From: Gammaproteobacteria bacterium
GTDB taxonomy: Bacteria; Pseudomonadota; Gammaproteobacteria; JAJFJF01
Direction of reading: 5' to 3'
DNA length: 58,342 nt
Assembly (NCBI GenBank): GCA_021774255.1
Contig: JAJFJF010000027.1
Coordinates: forward strand, 1-58,342
Shown here: positions 37,362-46,740 of the stretch, piece by piece
How the letters are laid out: each line of letters opens with the position of its first letter
Numbering within the stretch: position 1 is the first letter of the stretch
Notes under the pieces: generated by a model
Told to the model about the DNA's origin: nothing
Databases searched by the model: none
The model's input: the letters and a program-made list of their open reading frames with translations, nothing else
Made by a program: the position numbers and the translations under genes

Positions 37362-37387
37362 GCCTCGGCTTGACCCCGAGGCTTTTT
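37362..37387 (+). terminator. terminator-like hairpin between tRNA-Gly and tRNA-Cys
   Basis: Stem GCCTCGG (37362-37368) with CCGAGGC (37376-37382) followed by TTTTT. It looks like a rho-independent terminator inside the tRNA cluster. Confidence 0.75.
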
Positions 37388-37405
37388 GTTTTTTGCATTA
37401 GCTGT

Positions 37406-37479
37406 GGCTGGATGGCAGAGTGGTTATGCAGCGGCCTGCAAAGCCGTGTACGCCGGTTCGATTCCGGCTCCAGCCTCCA
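37406..37479 (+). tRNA. tRNA-Cys (anticodon GCA)
   Basis: Acceptor GGCTGGA / TCCAGCC, anticodon GCA at 37438-37440, T-loop GTTCGATTC, encoded CCA. Counterpart of cysT. Confidence 0.97.
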
Positions 37480-37501
37480 AAATTAGTTTACCCACCCTCA
37501 C

Positions 37502-37588
37502 GCCCGGGTGGCGAAATTGGTAGACGCAAGGGACTTAAAATCCCTCGGTAGTAATACCGTGCCGGTTCGACTCCGGCCCCGGGCACCA
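37502..37588 (+). tRNA. tRNA-Leu (anticodon TAA)
   Basis: Acceptor GCCCGGG / CCCGGGC, anticodon TAA at 37536-37538, class II variable arm, encoded CCA. Counterpart of leuZ. Its 3' half is the integration site of the following islands. Confidence 0.97.
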
Positions 37589-37589
37589 A
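37532..37589 (+). other. attachment site copy 1 (tRNA-Leu 3' half)
   Basis: 58 bp shared with 46888-46945 with one mismatch (identical over 37538-37589), and shared over 55 bp with 39411-39465. The intact tRNA is at this end. Confidence 0.9.
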
Positions 37590-37752
37590 CTCCCTAAACA
37601 TATCATGTCCATCTTTTATTGAGGCTTCCTTCTCTAGTCTATTGATTTTTAATTATATTTTAATATTTTCTTAATATGTTTAATTGAAAAGTGGTTGTGA
37701 AATATAATGAAAAACGTTATATTTATAAACCGTTTTCTCGAGATAAACTTAC

Positions 37753-38541
37753 ATGCGGCTTGCTGACTATATAAAAAATCGACAATCAAAGGGGTACTTT
37801 TACTTTACTACTGAGCAGGCACAAACTGCTTTAGGGGTAAGTATTGCCGCATTACGGGCGGCGATCCGCAGATTTCAGCAGCGAGGTGAGCTAGCAGAGC
37901 CGGTGCGTGGTTTTCACCTTATTCTACCGCCGGAGCATCAGAAACAGGGCTGCTTACCAGCCCTTTATTTCATCGATGAATTGGCAAGCTATCTCGATCT
38001 TCCTTATTACGTTTGCTTGCTCAGTGCAGGCTCAATTTATGGCGCAGCTCACCAAAAACCTCAAGTGTTGCAGGTGATGATCCCTGCAAAGCGCCTCCCA
38101 ATAAAGTGTGGTCAGGTTGTTATCCAGTGGGTGACTAACAAGCAGTTGTCTTCTATGCCGACACAAAAAATAAAAACAGATTATGGTTATGTCATTGCTT
38201 CAACACCTGAAGTTACTGCAAAAGATCTTGTGACTTACCCTCATCGCGCTGCAGGGATGAGCAATGTTGTGACCGTATTAAGCGAGCTTGTAGATAAGAT
38301 GCGTGTCAAAGAATTGAAAGCGCTTATTAACAGCTCAGGAAAAAGACTGAATTGGATACAGCGACTAGGATATTGTTTAGATTTTGTAGGCGAAAAAAAA
38401 TTAAGCCAAGCGTTATATGAACGCTTGAAGCAGAGTCGTTTCTCCTCTATATTGCTTTGTTCCCGTGGCTCGATCACTACACCTATTTTTAATAAAAAGT
38501 GGCGTTTGTATGTGAATGATCAGTTGGAAATTGATGAATGA
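37753..38541 (+). CDS. abiEi: AbiEi-family antitoxin (type IV toxin-antitoxin, phage abortive infection)
   Basis: A 262-residue protein with an N-terminal winged-HTH-like region (LGVSIAALRAAIRRFQQRGELAEPVRGFHLILPPEHQ), the usual start of AbiEi antitoxins, which repress their operon. The C-terminal part is the AbiEi antitoxin domain. The stop overlaps the start of the toxin gene as ATGA. The pair lies in the first segment after the tRNA-Leu att site, so it is island cargo. Confidence 0.9.
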   Translation: MRLADYIKNRQSKGYFYFTTEQAQTALGVSIAALRAAIRRFQQRGELAEPVRGFHLILPPEHQKQGCLPALYFIDELASYLDLPYYVCLLSAGSIYGAAHQKPQVLQVMIPAKRLPIKCGQVVIQWVTNKQLSSMPTQKIKTDYGYVIASTPEVTAKDLVTYPHRAAGMSNVVTVLSELVDKMRVKELKALINSSGKRLNWIQRLGYCLDFVGEKKLSQALYERLKQSRFSSILLCSRGSITTPIFNKKWRLYVNDQLEIDE

Positions 38542-39377
38542 TACCTAAGCTTTATATTGTTGAGTGGAAAAGTTCAGCGCCTTGGGCAGATGAGCAAATG
38601 GTTGAGCAGGATCTTATCATTAGTCGCGTCTTAATTTCGCTTTATCAAAACCAATATATAAAAGATACTCTAGCTTTTAGGGGTGGAACGGCACTTAATA
38701 AGTTATTTTTATCACCAGCTGCCAGATATTCAGAAGATCTCGATTTTGTTCAGTTATCATCAGCACCAATTGGTGAGATGCTCGCAGTTATTAAACATAT
38801 TGTTAATCCGATATTAGGTAAACCTAAATGGAAGCTAAATGAAGGGCGAGCAACCTTGATATACAAGTTTCCTTTCGAAGATTTTGTTAGTGATACTTTT
38901 GGGAAATTAAAAATCGAGATAAACACGCGAGAACATTTTACTGTGTTTGGATATAAAGCCGTTGAATATGAAATTAGTAATAGATGGTTTTCTGGAGAAA
39001 GTTTAGTCACTACCTACACCTTGGAAGAATTAATGGGTACTAAGCTGAGAGCGCTTTTTCAGCGTAAGAAGGGTAGGGACTTGTTTGATATCTGGTATGT
39101 GTTATCCAAAAACCAAGTTGACAAGAGAAAAGTCATTTTGGCCTTTAAAGAATATTTAAAATTTGAAAATAAACAGATAAGCCGCGCCTTATTTGAAAAA
39201 AATATCCACGAGAAACTGAATTCATCCCTGTTTACAGATGATATTTCTATTTTGCTTTCTCCTGAAATTGATTGGGATATTGAAGTAGCAGTTGGGTGGC
39301 TACAAAATAGCTTCTTCCCATTGTTACCGGGTAAGCCTTGGCAGGGGAATACAAAAGAGGTCGAAGTGGTGCACTGA
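38538..39377 (+). CDS. abiEii: AbiEii-family nucleotidyltransferase toxin
   Basis: A 279-residue nucleotidyltransferase-fold toxin. Motif I is FRGGTALNKLF (Gly49, Gly50, Thr51) with D67-L-D69 following (YSEDLDFV), and the later motif LMGTKLRALFQRKKGRDLFDIW. AbiEii toxins are reported to modify tRNA acceptor ends or otherwise block growth and so abort phage infection; the target here is unknown. Key residues are intact. Confidence 0.92.
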   Translation: MIPKLYIVEWKSSAPWADEQMVEQDLIISRVLISLYQNQYIKDTLAFRGGTALNKLFLSPAARYSEDLDFVQLSSAPIGEMLAVIKHIVNPILGKPKWKLNEGRATLIYKFPFEDFVSDTFGKLKIEINTREHFTVFGYKAVEYEISNRWFSGESLVTTYTLEELMGTKLRALFQRKKGRDLFDIWYVLSKNQVDKRKVILAFKEYLKFENKQISRALFEKNIHEKLNSSLFTDDISILLSPEIDWDIEVAVGWLQNSFFPLLPGKPWQGNTKEVEVVH

Positions 39378-39410
39378 TGGTGTTTTTGTCATTTATGGCA
39401 TGCCCATCGA

Positions 39411-39465
39411 TTAAAATCCCTCAGTAGTAATACCGTGCTGGTTTGACTCCGGCCCCGGGCAGCAA
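39411..39465 (+). other. attachment site copy 2 (degenerate tRNA-Leu 3' half)
   Basis: 55 bp matching tRNA-Leu 37535-37589 with four mismatches. It marks the end of the AbiE segment and start of the next. Degeneration suggests this is the oldest junction or that it is no longer used. Between 39466 and 39730 nothing further is seen. Confidence 0.85.
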
Positions 39466-39730
39466 TCTAAAATCTAATCAACTGCTTCTAAAACACACAT
39501 TCTCTTGATGTTGTACTCATACTGACACTTAGCACAGTATAATTAAAAAAAGCTTGATTTGTACCTGGCTTATTTTTAAGTCTCTGGGGGGCATTGAACC
39601 CAAGTTTTTAAAACCCTATTTTTAAGGTCAGTTAACTTTGTTAAATTGTGTTATGCACGCTTTCCTGATTTTGATTCCATTTTTACTCGAAAAACAGCGC
39701 TGAAAATAGCCGGTCGGCAAAACCCCAGCA

Positions 39731-39767
39731 CCCGACTAACCTATAGTCAAATTACAGATTAGTCGGG
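39731..39767. repeat. inverted repeat at the truncation point of the ATPase remnant
   Basis: CCCGACTAA (39731-39739) and TTAGTCGGG (39759-39767), nine perfect pairs with a 19-base loop, directly before the surviving coding sequence. Confidence 0.65.
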
Positions 39768-39770
39768 ATA

Positions 39771-40256
39771 TTGCTGATGCCTACAACTATAGAGGCATCA
39801 GGGACAGTCTATTTGTTGCAGCCTTACTTTAACAATCATACAAAGCGACTCGTAAAAACGCCTAAGTTGTATTTTATGGATACGGGGTTGTGTAGTTTTT
39901 TGACAGGCTGGTTAACACCAGATGTATTAGAACGTGGTGCAATGGCCGGTCCTATACTTGAAACCTATGTAATGAGCGAATTGATAAAATCTTATTGGCA
40001 TAATGGCCGAACGGCACGTTTTTATTTTTATCGCGATAAAGAGAAACGTGAAATAGACTTGTTGATAGAACAAAATGGCATGCTGCATCCCATTGAAATT
40101 AAAAAGACATCAACAGTGTTAAATAAAGCGTTTAAGACGTTCGATGTTTTAGAGAAACTTAACTTGCCTGTAGGCCCTGGTGCTGTACTTTGTTTTGTGA
40201 AAACGAGATTACCACTAAATAATCAGGTCGAAGCTATACCTATTTGGATGATTTGA
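39771..40256 (+). pseudogene. truncated DUF4143-type ATPase, C-terminal part only
   Basis: The reading frame starts in the middle of a known protein type: IEASGTVYLLQPYFNNHTKRLVKTPKLYFMDTGL and the C-terminal FYFYRDKEKREIDLLIEQNGMLHPIEIKKT are the DUF4143 domain of AAA ATPases of about 400 residues. The N-terminal AAA domain with Walker motifs is absent upstream, where an inverted repeat and noncoding DNA are found. TTG 39771 or ATG 39777 could be used, but a functional protein is unlikely. Confidence 0.82.
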
Positions 40257-40437
40257 ATGTTATACAATGAACCTGACCCCCACTGAATCACTCAGTCGTA
40301 TTTTCCGTGTTTGCTTTAATCAGGCTTTATGCCCAATCGTCTAATTCAAAAAGATACAGAGGCTTGAATTAGGGGAGAGAAACCCCAAAAACAAAACCCT
40401 TTTTTATATGCTAGCTAACCAACAAATTTTCTAAAAA
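40257..40437. other. intergenic leader before the first GLUG gene
   Basis: Contains a partial GGGGGTCAGG motif (minus strand, 40266-40275) and AT-rich DNA. Its last part, from about 40430, is repeated before the second GLUG gene and again near 46741. Confidence 0.5.
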
Positions 40438-40460
40438 CTTACCTCCCCCTGTTACGCTAT
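40438..40460 (+). promoter_or_regulatory. bipartite motif CTTAC-N7-TGTTAC, copy C
   Basis: CTTAC 40438-40442, seven bases, TGTTAC 40450-40455, then GCTATAT. It is 100 bp before the first GLUG gene, followed by a leader with GGGTTTTCTTGTTTTTT that is repeated in copies D and E. Confidence 0.78.
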
Positions 40461-40560
40461 ATGTGCAGACAAGCAGACTTAAATATTAATACGGGTTTTC
40501 TTGTTTTTTCTTTTTGAGTTTTCTCTAGTGATTAAGGACGTGACTAAGAACTAAGCAAAG

Positions 40561-41988
40561 ATGGCACTCAAGCTGTCTGTTTTCTTGGCTTTTGTGCTGC
40601 TGCTGGGCTGCGCACTCCACGCCCAAGCCCTTACCCAAATTTCTAACTGCTTTGAGTTGCAGGCGATGAAGAATAACCTTGCTGAAGACTATGAGCTGGT
40701 GAATGATATCGACTGCTCTGATACCGTGAATTGGGATGGTGGACAGGGGTTTAAGCCGGTGGGTGCGTCTCCGTTCTTTACAGGAAGATTTGATGGAAAA
40801 GGTTATGTTATTGTTGACCTGGTGATCAACCGCTTATCAACTAATAACATTGCCTTGTTTGGTACTATTGATAGCTTGGCTCAGATCAGCTCTGTGGGTT
40901 TGGTGCGGGGAAGCTTTACTGGAAATGATTACAAAACAGGTAGTTTGGTAGCTGACAATTACGGTAGCATCGTCAACAGCTATGCTACGGGCACTGTTAC
41001 GAGCATTAATGCTGGCCCTAGTACATACGCCGGAGGCCTAGTTGCCGTCAACAGAGGCTTTCTCAATAATTGCTATACTATAAGCAGTGTTGCGAAATCA
41101 GGCTCCGACAGCGGTAATGGGGGTCTGGTGGGCCTAAACACTAACAGTGGCAGCATCAGCAACTGCTACGCTATGAGCGATATAACGAGCTCATCAGGAT
41201 TCGCTGGCGGTCTTGCGGGTTTCAATGACGGTACTATCAGGGGCAGTTACGCCATTGGGAGGGTCACGGGCGTGAACGTAGGTGGCTTGGTGGGTTCGAA
41301 CGAGGATGCTGCTGTTATTAGCAACTGCTATGCTAGGGGAAGCATTGCGGGGAGAGGCTCATTTTCCTCGATTGGCGGTTTAGTAGGTAATAATGTCCGC
41401 GGCAGTAATATCACGAATAGCTATGCTGTTGGGAGTGTGTCGTCGGACGTTGGCAATGGTGGCGGCCTAGTGGGTTTCAGCAGTGCCACCGGCACTACAG
41501 GCGGTAGTTACTGGGACACCCAAACTTCAGGTAAAACATTCAGCTCAGGAGGTATACCCAAAACCACTGCTCAAATGTATATGCAAGCCACCTTTGAAAG
41601 CTGGGACTTTGCAACCACCTGGCAGATTAATGAAGGCAATGATTATCCAGTGTTACAATCATCGGTAGCTCCCGTGCAAAGCCTTGCGCCGACACCCACC
41701 GCCACTCCCCGGGAGACTGCTACGAAAAGCCCGGTGCCAACGCCAAGCGGGACATCTTCTGAGACTCCCTCACCAAGCCCTGTTCCCACGGAGAACCAAG
41801 CGCCTCCCGCTGGCGGCGGCTCAAATGATGGCTTGTCGGATGGTGCCATTGCAGGGATTGCAATTGGTTCAGCGGCTGGAGCTGTAGGGGTAGGTGCGGG
41901 ATTGTTTGTGCTCGCGAAGAAATTTGGAGTTATCTCTCTTGGTAAGTCGAGTGCGGTGACACCGATGCAGCCAACCAGTAATGCGTAG
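40561..41988 (+). CDS. GLUG-repeat surface protein with C-terminal membrane anchor
   Basis: A 475-residue exported protein. The N-terminal hydrophobic signal ends in LLGC (possible lipobox, Cys17) or AQA|LTQ. Residues about 90-330 hold several GLUG-type repeats (GGLVGxN, SISNCYA, INSYATG), a beta-helix-like pattern seen in adhesins and bacterial surface proteins. A cap module KTTAQMYMQATFESWDFATTW follows, then a Pro/Thr/Ser stalk (about 375-420), a hydrophobic segment (about 432-452, AGIAIGSAAGAVGVGAGLFV) and a short tail. The call is a surface adhesin-like protein; the ligand is unknown. The 5' end is nearly identical to the next gene. Confidence 0.85.
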   Translation: MALKLSVFLAFVLLLGCALHAQALTQISNCFELQAMKNNLAEDYELVNDIDCSDTVNWDGGQGFKPVGASPFFTGRFDGKGYVIVDLVINRLSTNNIALFGTIDSLAQISSVGLVRGSFTGNDYKTGSLVADNYGSIVNSYATGTVTSINAGPSTYAGGLVAVNRGFLNNCYTISSVAKSGSDSGNGGLVGLNTNSGSISNCYAMSDITSSSGFAGGLAGFNDGTIRGSYAIGRVTGVNVGGLVGSNEDAAVISNCYARGSIAGRGSFSSIGGLVGNNVRGSNITNSYAVGSVSSDVGNGGGLVGFSSATGTTGGSYWDTQTSGKTFSSGGIPKTTAQMYMQATFESWDFATTWQINEGNDYPVLQSSVAPVQSLAPTPTATPRETATKSPVPTPSGTSSETPSPSPVPTENQAPPAGGGSNDGLSDGAIAGIAIGSAAGAVGVGAGLFVLAKKFGVISLGKSSAVTPMQPTSNA

Positions 41989-42177
41989 CGAGTCACCTTT
42001 TATAAAAAAGGTACCTGAAGTTTATGTTTAAGAGTGGCAGTGCGTCATAGCCACAGTAGGCACATTATTAACTTAATTGAGGGAGCCTATCGCGCTTAAG
42101 ATATTGTTTAAAAAAACTCTACTTGCCAGAGCAAAAAGAAAAGGCCTTATTTTATGCAAGTTAACTTCCCAAAAAAA
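41989..42177. other. spacer between the GLUG genes
   Basis: AT-rich, no gene. The last part is the repeated leader shared with copies C and E. Confidence 0.45.
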
Positions 42178-42200
42178 CTTACCTCTCCCTGTTACGCTAT
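42178..42200 (+). promoter_or_regulatory. bipartite motif CTTAC-N7-TGTTAC, copy D
   Basis: CTTAC 42178-42182, seven bases, TGTTAC 42190-42195, then GCTATAT. It is 115 bp before the second GLUG gene. Confidence 0.78.
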
Positions 42201-42315
42201 ATCCCTAGACAAGCAAACTTAAATATCGATACAGGTTTTCTTGTTTTTTTCTAAATTACTAACCAACTTCTTTAGCGTTGAGTGATTTGAAAACGTAAGT
42301 AATAACTAAGTAAGG

Positions 42316-45300
42316 ATGGCGCTGAAGCTGTCTGTTTTCTTGATTTTTGTGGTGCTGCTGGGTTGCGTACTACACTCCCAAGCCCTCACCCAAATTTCTA
42401 ACTGCCTCGAACTGCAGGGGATGAAGGATAACCTCTCTGAAGACTATGAGCTGGTGAATGATATTGATTGCTCTGATACCGTCAATTGGAATGGGGGGCA
42501 GGGATTTGAGCCGGTGGGGAACGAACCGCAGCCTTTTTTGGGAATATTTAACGGCCAAAACTATCAGATCATTAATTTGGTAATTAATCGTCCTGACGGT
42601 AGCGATGTTGGGCTGTTTGGTTCAATCAATATTCCAGCTAAAGTTAGTTCTGTGGTTTTAGCCGGGGGAAAAGCTGTCGGCTATCGATACGTGGGCAGGC
42701 TACTAGGTAGAAACTTTGCTAGTGTTGATACTTGCTACACTAGTGGTAGCGTGACAGGCGTACTTAGTGTAGGAGGATTAGTGGGGTTGAACTCGGGGAG
42801 CATTAGGACCAGCTATGTCACGGGAAGTGTCATTGGTGACACTAGAGTTGGTGGTCTGGTAGGTGAGCAGCGGGGTGCTCTTAGCAATGCCTACTCAACT
42901 GCTACTGTGTCAGGCGCAAGTTATGTCGGTGGATTGGTAGGCTCGGGCTATGGTAGCGTCAGCAATGTTTATGCAACTGGTGTAGTGCAGGGCTCCTTTA
43001 TGAGTAACGGCTTAATGGGTGGTGAAAGTCTTGTTAGCAACGGCTATTGGGACATCCAAACCTCTGGTCAAGCTGCTAGTGATGCCGGCACAGGCAAAAC
43101 TACCATTGACATGTACCGGCAAGGTACTTTTAAAAATTGGGATTTTGATTGTACTTGGACAATTGACGAGGGAAATAGTTACCCTCAATTGACATATGCT
43201 AATTGCAGTAACCGTACTGTTATAGTTAATACTTGTCTTGAACTGCAAACAGCGGTAACAATCGTCGATCCCATCATTATGATTAACCAAGATATCGATT
43301 GTTCTGGTACGATCAACTGGAACAGTGGTGCAGGCTTCTTACCTGGTCTCGGATTAGCTGTATTCGGTAGCCTAGATGGTAATGCTTACACTATTGCTAA
43401 CCTAGTCATCAACCGACCTACTACTGATGGAGTAGGCTTATTTACCAGTATTGGACCATTGGTCAAAATTAGTTCTGTGAGTTTAGTAGGGAGTAGTATT
43501 TCAGGTAACAGCTACGTTGGCGGTCTAGTGGGGTACAATTCTGGCGCCACCATCAGTGATACCTGTATTTCCGGCAGTGTAACAAGCTTAGGTAGCTATG
43601 CTGGTGGGATAGCAGGCCAGAATGATGCTGGCACCTTCCTTGCTAACTACTTTAGCGGCAGTGTTTCAGGTGGCAGTTATGTTGGTGGTTTGGTAGGTGA
43701 GAATTATCAAGGGGTTCTAACCGGTTGCTATACTGTGGGCAGTGTCAGTGGCCTAGCAGGCTCAAATGTTGGTGGCCTGCTTGGTGAGAACAAAGGCGGC
43801 ACCCTCATTACCAGCTATTCTACGAGCAGCGTAATGGGTTCGAGCAGGATCGGTGGCTTAATAGGTTATAACGATAATAATGGCATTATTAACAATACTT
43901 ATGCTACGGGCAGCGTTGACGGTTCAGGTGATTATGTTGGTGGTTTAGTAGGGCACAACAGCGGTGCTGTCTCTCAAAGTTACGCTACAGGTAGTGTGGT
44001 AGGCGTAGATAGAGTGGGCGGTCTAATAGGCTACCTTGCGGGTGGCTTCAGCGATACTACCTATGCTACTGGTAGAGTAGTAAGCTCAGGTAACTATGTC
44101 GGCGGTCTGGTGGGTCAGAACAACGGCCGCACTACCAGTGACAGTTACTGGGATATTCAAGCATCAGAACAAGCAAACAGCGCCGGGGGTATAGGCAGAA
44201 CGACAGCGCAAATGCAGCAAAAGACAACGTTCACAGATTGGGACTTCGTTAGTATTTGGTGGCTTCACCAAAACTACCCCAATTTACGAGCCTTAGTAGC
44301 TCCTCCCGTGCAAGTCGCTCATCCTATTACTGATATGAACCATACTATTGGGTATCTGTTTTCTTTTGTGGTCCCTGCCAATACGATGGAAGATTCCAGT
44401 GACCCAATCTTGGATTATACTGCTCAGCTACTGGGGGGTAGCCCTTTACCAGAGTGCTTGACTTTTAGTGCAGCAACTCACACTTTTTCAGGTATTCCCC
44501 TTTTGGGCGCGAAAGGGCGTAACGAGATTGAAGTTATTGCTACTAACGACGATGGTTATAGCGAAAGTGATTTCTTTATACTAACTATTACTAACTCCGT
44601 ACCTGTGCAAGACAAACCATTAGAAGACCAAGTCCTTAGTATAGGTGCTACGCTCGACTATACGTTTGCAGCAGATACTTTTTCGGATTATGATAACCAC
44701 ACCTTGAGCTACACAGCTACGTTGAGCAATGCAACAGCATTGCCAAGCTGGCTGATCTTTATAAGTAGTATGCGAGCCTTCTTTGGGATGTCTAGTGCGG
44801 GTGATCAAGGTAACATGGTCGTCGACCTCACAGCCAGCGACGGTTTTGGCGGCACAATCATAGGGACCTTTTTTTTAAATGTTACTAACTGTGTCCCCAT
44901 ACAAGGCAAGCCATTAGCCAATCAAGCGCTAGCTGTTGACAATACGCTGGATTATACCTTCCCTGCTGACACCTTTCTGGACTGTGATGGTGATTCCTTA
45001 CTTTACACTGCAGAGCAAGATAACGGCGAGGCACTGCCAAGCTGGTTGTATTTCACCGCTAGTACACGCACTTTTTCAGGAGTCCCTCGTTCTGGTGATC
45101 AAGGTAGTATCGTCGTGGCGGTTGCGGCCAGCGACGGGGTAGGAGGGAGTGTGACAGGGACATTCCCAGTGACTGTTTACAACCAGGCTCCGCTCTTGCA
45201 AACGCCCCTGGATGACATCACTGCATTTTACAGCATACCGTTTGGGATGGAAGTGCCAATTGATACCTTTGTTGATCCAGACGGTGATGCACTGTTTTAC

Positions 45301-46644
45301 ACAGCAGCGTTGTCAGGTGAATATCCGTTGCCAGACTGGCTTAGCTTTACCAGTGTGACGCGTATGTTTACCGGTACTCCTACGCCTGCTGATCAAGGTC
45401 AATATACCATTCGGGTTAAAGCGGAGGATGATTTTGGTGGGGCAGCTTCAACAACGTTTGTTATCACTGTCATGCCAATCTCCGGGGGAAATAATCCTCC
45501 TGTGTTGGCGATCAAGATAGTTGACCAGTCTGTCTACAATGACGAATACTGGTTGTTTTCGTTACCATTGGGGACGTTTGAAGACCCGGACAATGACCCG
45601 CTGCATTATAGTACTAACTTGGAAGGCGGCGCGCCTCTGCCTGGTTGGTTAAGCTTCGATGAACAAACACAGACTTTTTCAGGCTTGCCCATAGGTGTGA
45701 CTGCTTGGCGCTTGACGGTGCGCGCTGAAGATGGGCGAGGCGGTTATGCACTGGATACTTTCACGCTGGTAGTGGAAGATGCTGCTAACTACCCGCCGAC
45801 AGTGCTGAACCCTATTCAAAACCAAGTTGCAAAAGTCGGTCAAGTGTTTCGTTTTACCTTGCCAACAGACACCTTTGTGGACAGTAACGAGGATACGTTG
45901 AATATCACGGTGTCAAAATCAGGCAATCGGCCTTCGCCTAAGTGGCTAGTGTTTGATGAGGCTACTCGGACTTTTTCAGGTAAGCCAAGTATGTGGGATA
46001 CTAATACCTACGCTGATCGAAAGCATACGATTGAAGTTCGTGTGAGTGATGGCATTGGTAGTGCAGTAGCGACATTCGACTTGTTTGTTGAAGGCGAATC
46101 ATTCTGGGAGGTGTTTATCAAAACGGTCACGCCGATAGCGACGCTGTTGTCAGTTGGATTTGCAGCTTACCGTAATCGTGCGACATTGTGGAACTGGCTC
46201 TGCAAACGCTGGTATCAGCTACCAAGACAAGCAGCCGTTGTTGATGAGGAATACCGCTGGGAAATTAGCTTACCAGGTCGTTCGAAAGGCAAGAGGGTCA
46301 AGTATGTGCAGGTCTTTAAAGATGGTCATGTGTTGCCTGGTAATAAATTACTGCCGGATTGGTTAGCGCATGATACGGAGGATAACTACTTGACAGGCAC
46401 TCCTCTTGGGAAAAACAAGGGCGTACTGACGATTCGCGCCTATGGCTACGACGACCGTATCTTGGGGGAGTTTGAACTGGGTATTTTCGAAACACAGGCA
46501 GAGGCTCAAGAGTATGAAAACCCGCCAGAAAGCAGGATTACAAACAACAGGCGCAACGTTTTGATGAAAGTGCTAAAAAGAAAAAAAGCTGACCCAATGG
46601 GTAAGCGCTTGCTTTCTGTGGAGGGTGAGGATACTAAGGTGTAA
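42316..46644 (+). CDS. 1442-residue surface protein with GLUG repeats and dystroglycan-type cadherin-like domains
   Basis: The signal peptide is like the previous gene (LLGC at 15-18). Two GLUG blocks (about 70-260 and 300-640) each end with a cap such as GKTTIDMYRQGTFKNWDF or GRTTAQMQQKTTFTDWDF. From about 662 to 1255 come six repeats of about 98 residues of dystroglycan-type cadherin-like (CADG) pattern: the motif LPxWLxFxxxTxxFxGxP, D-x-D in DTFVDPDGDAL, and VxAxDxxGG near the end. A hydrophobic segment lies at about 1263-1285 (FIKTVTPIATLLSVGFAAY). After it, a shorter, possibly seventh CADG-like piece (LLPDWLAHDTEDNYLTGTP) lies on the other side of the membrane, then a charged tail. Role inferred: host-cell or cell-cell adhesion. 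Confidence 0.87.
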   Translation: MALKLSVFLIFVVLLGCVLHSQALTQISNCLELQGMKDNLSEDYELVNDIDCSDTVNWNGGQGFEPVGNEPQPFLGIFNGQNYQIINLVINRPDGSDVGLFGSINIPAKVSSVVLAGGKAVGYRYVGRLLGRNFASVDTCYTSGSVTGVLSVGGLVGLNSGSIRTSYVTGSVIGDTRVGGLVGEQRGALSNAYSTATVSGASYVGGLVGSGYGSVSNVYATGVVQGSFMSNGLMGGESLVSNGYWDIQTSGQAASDAGTGKTTIDMYRQGTFKNWDFDCTWTIDEGNSYPQLTYANCSNRTVIVNTCLELQTAVTIVDPIIMINQDIDCSGTINWNSGAGFLPGLGLAVFGSLDGNAYTIANLVINRPTTDGVGLFTSIGPLVKISSVSLVGSSISGNSYVGGLVGYNSGATISDTCISGSVTSLGSYAGGIAGQNDAGTFLANYFSGSVSGGSYVGGLVGENYQGVLTGCYTVGSVSGLAGSNVGGLLGENKGGTLITSYSTSSVMGSSRIGGLIGYNDNNGIINNTYATGSVDGSGDYVGGLVGHNSGAVSQSYATGSVVGVDRVGGLIGYLAGGFSDTTYATGRVVSSGNYVGGLVGQNNGRTTSDSYWDIQASEQANSAGGIGRTTAQMQQKTTFTDWDFVSIWWLHQNYPNLRALVAPPVQVAHPITDMNHTIGYLFSFVVPANTMEDSSDPILDYTAQLLGGSPLPECLTFSAATHTFSGIPLLGAKGRNEIEVIATNDDGYSESDFFILTITNSVPVQDKPLEDQVLSIGATLDYTFAADTFSDYDNHTLSYTATLSNATALPSWLIFISSMRAFFGMSSAGDQGNMVVDLTASDGFGGTIIGTFFLNVTNCVPIQGKPLANQALAVDNTLDYTFPADTFLDCDGDSLLYTAEQDNGEALPSWLYFTASTRTFSGVPRSGDQGSIVVAVAASDGVGGSVTGTFPVTVYNQAPLLQTPLDDITAFYSIPFGMEVPIDTFVDPDGDALFYTAALSGEYPLPDWLSFTSVTRMFTGTPTPADQGQYTIRVKAEDDFGGAASTTFVITVMPISGGNNPPVLAIKIVDQSVYNDEYWLFSLPLGTFEDPDNDPLHYSTNLEGGAPLPGWLSFDEQTQTFSGLPIGVTAWRLTVRAEDGRGGYALDTFTLVVEDAANYPPTVLNPIQNQVAKVGQVFRFTLPTDTFVDSNEDTLNITVSKSGNRPSPKWLVFDEATRTFSGKPSMWDTNTYADRKHTIEVRVSDGIGSAVATFDLFVEGESFWEVFIKTVTPIATLLSVGFAAYRNRATLWNWLCKRWYQLPRQAAVVDEEYRWEISLPGRSKGKRVKYVQVFKDGHVLPGNKLLPDWLAHDTEDNYLTGTPLGKNKGVLTIRAYGYDDRILGEFELGIFETQAEAQEYENPPESRITNNRRNVLMKVLKRKKADPMGKRLLSVEGEDTKV

Positions 46645-46740
46645 AGTTGCTTGCTTCGAACTCAGCTGTTGATTGAAGCATAGCCTGCACCACCTAACCT
46701 AGAGAGGGCCAAACCGGCCCAAAACAAAACCCCTCGCTCT

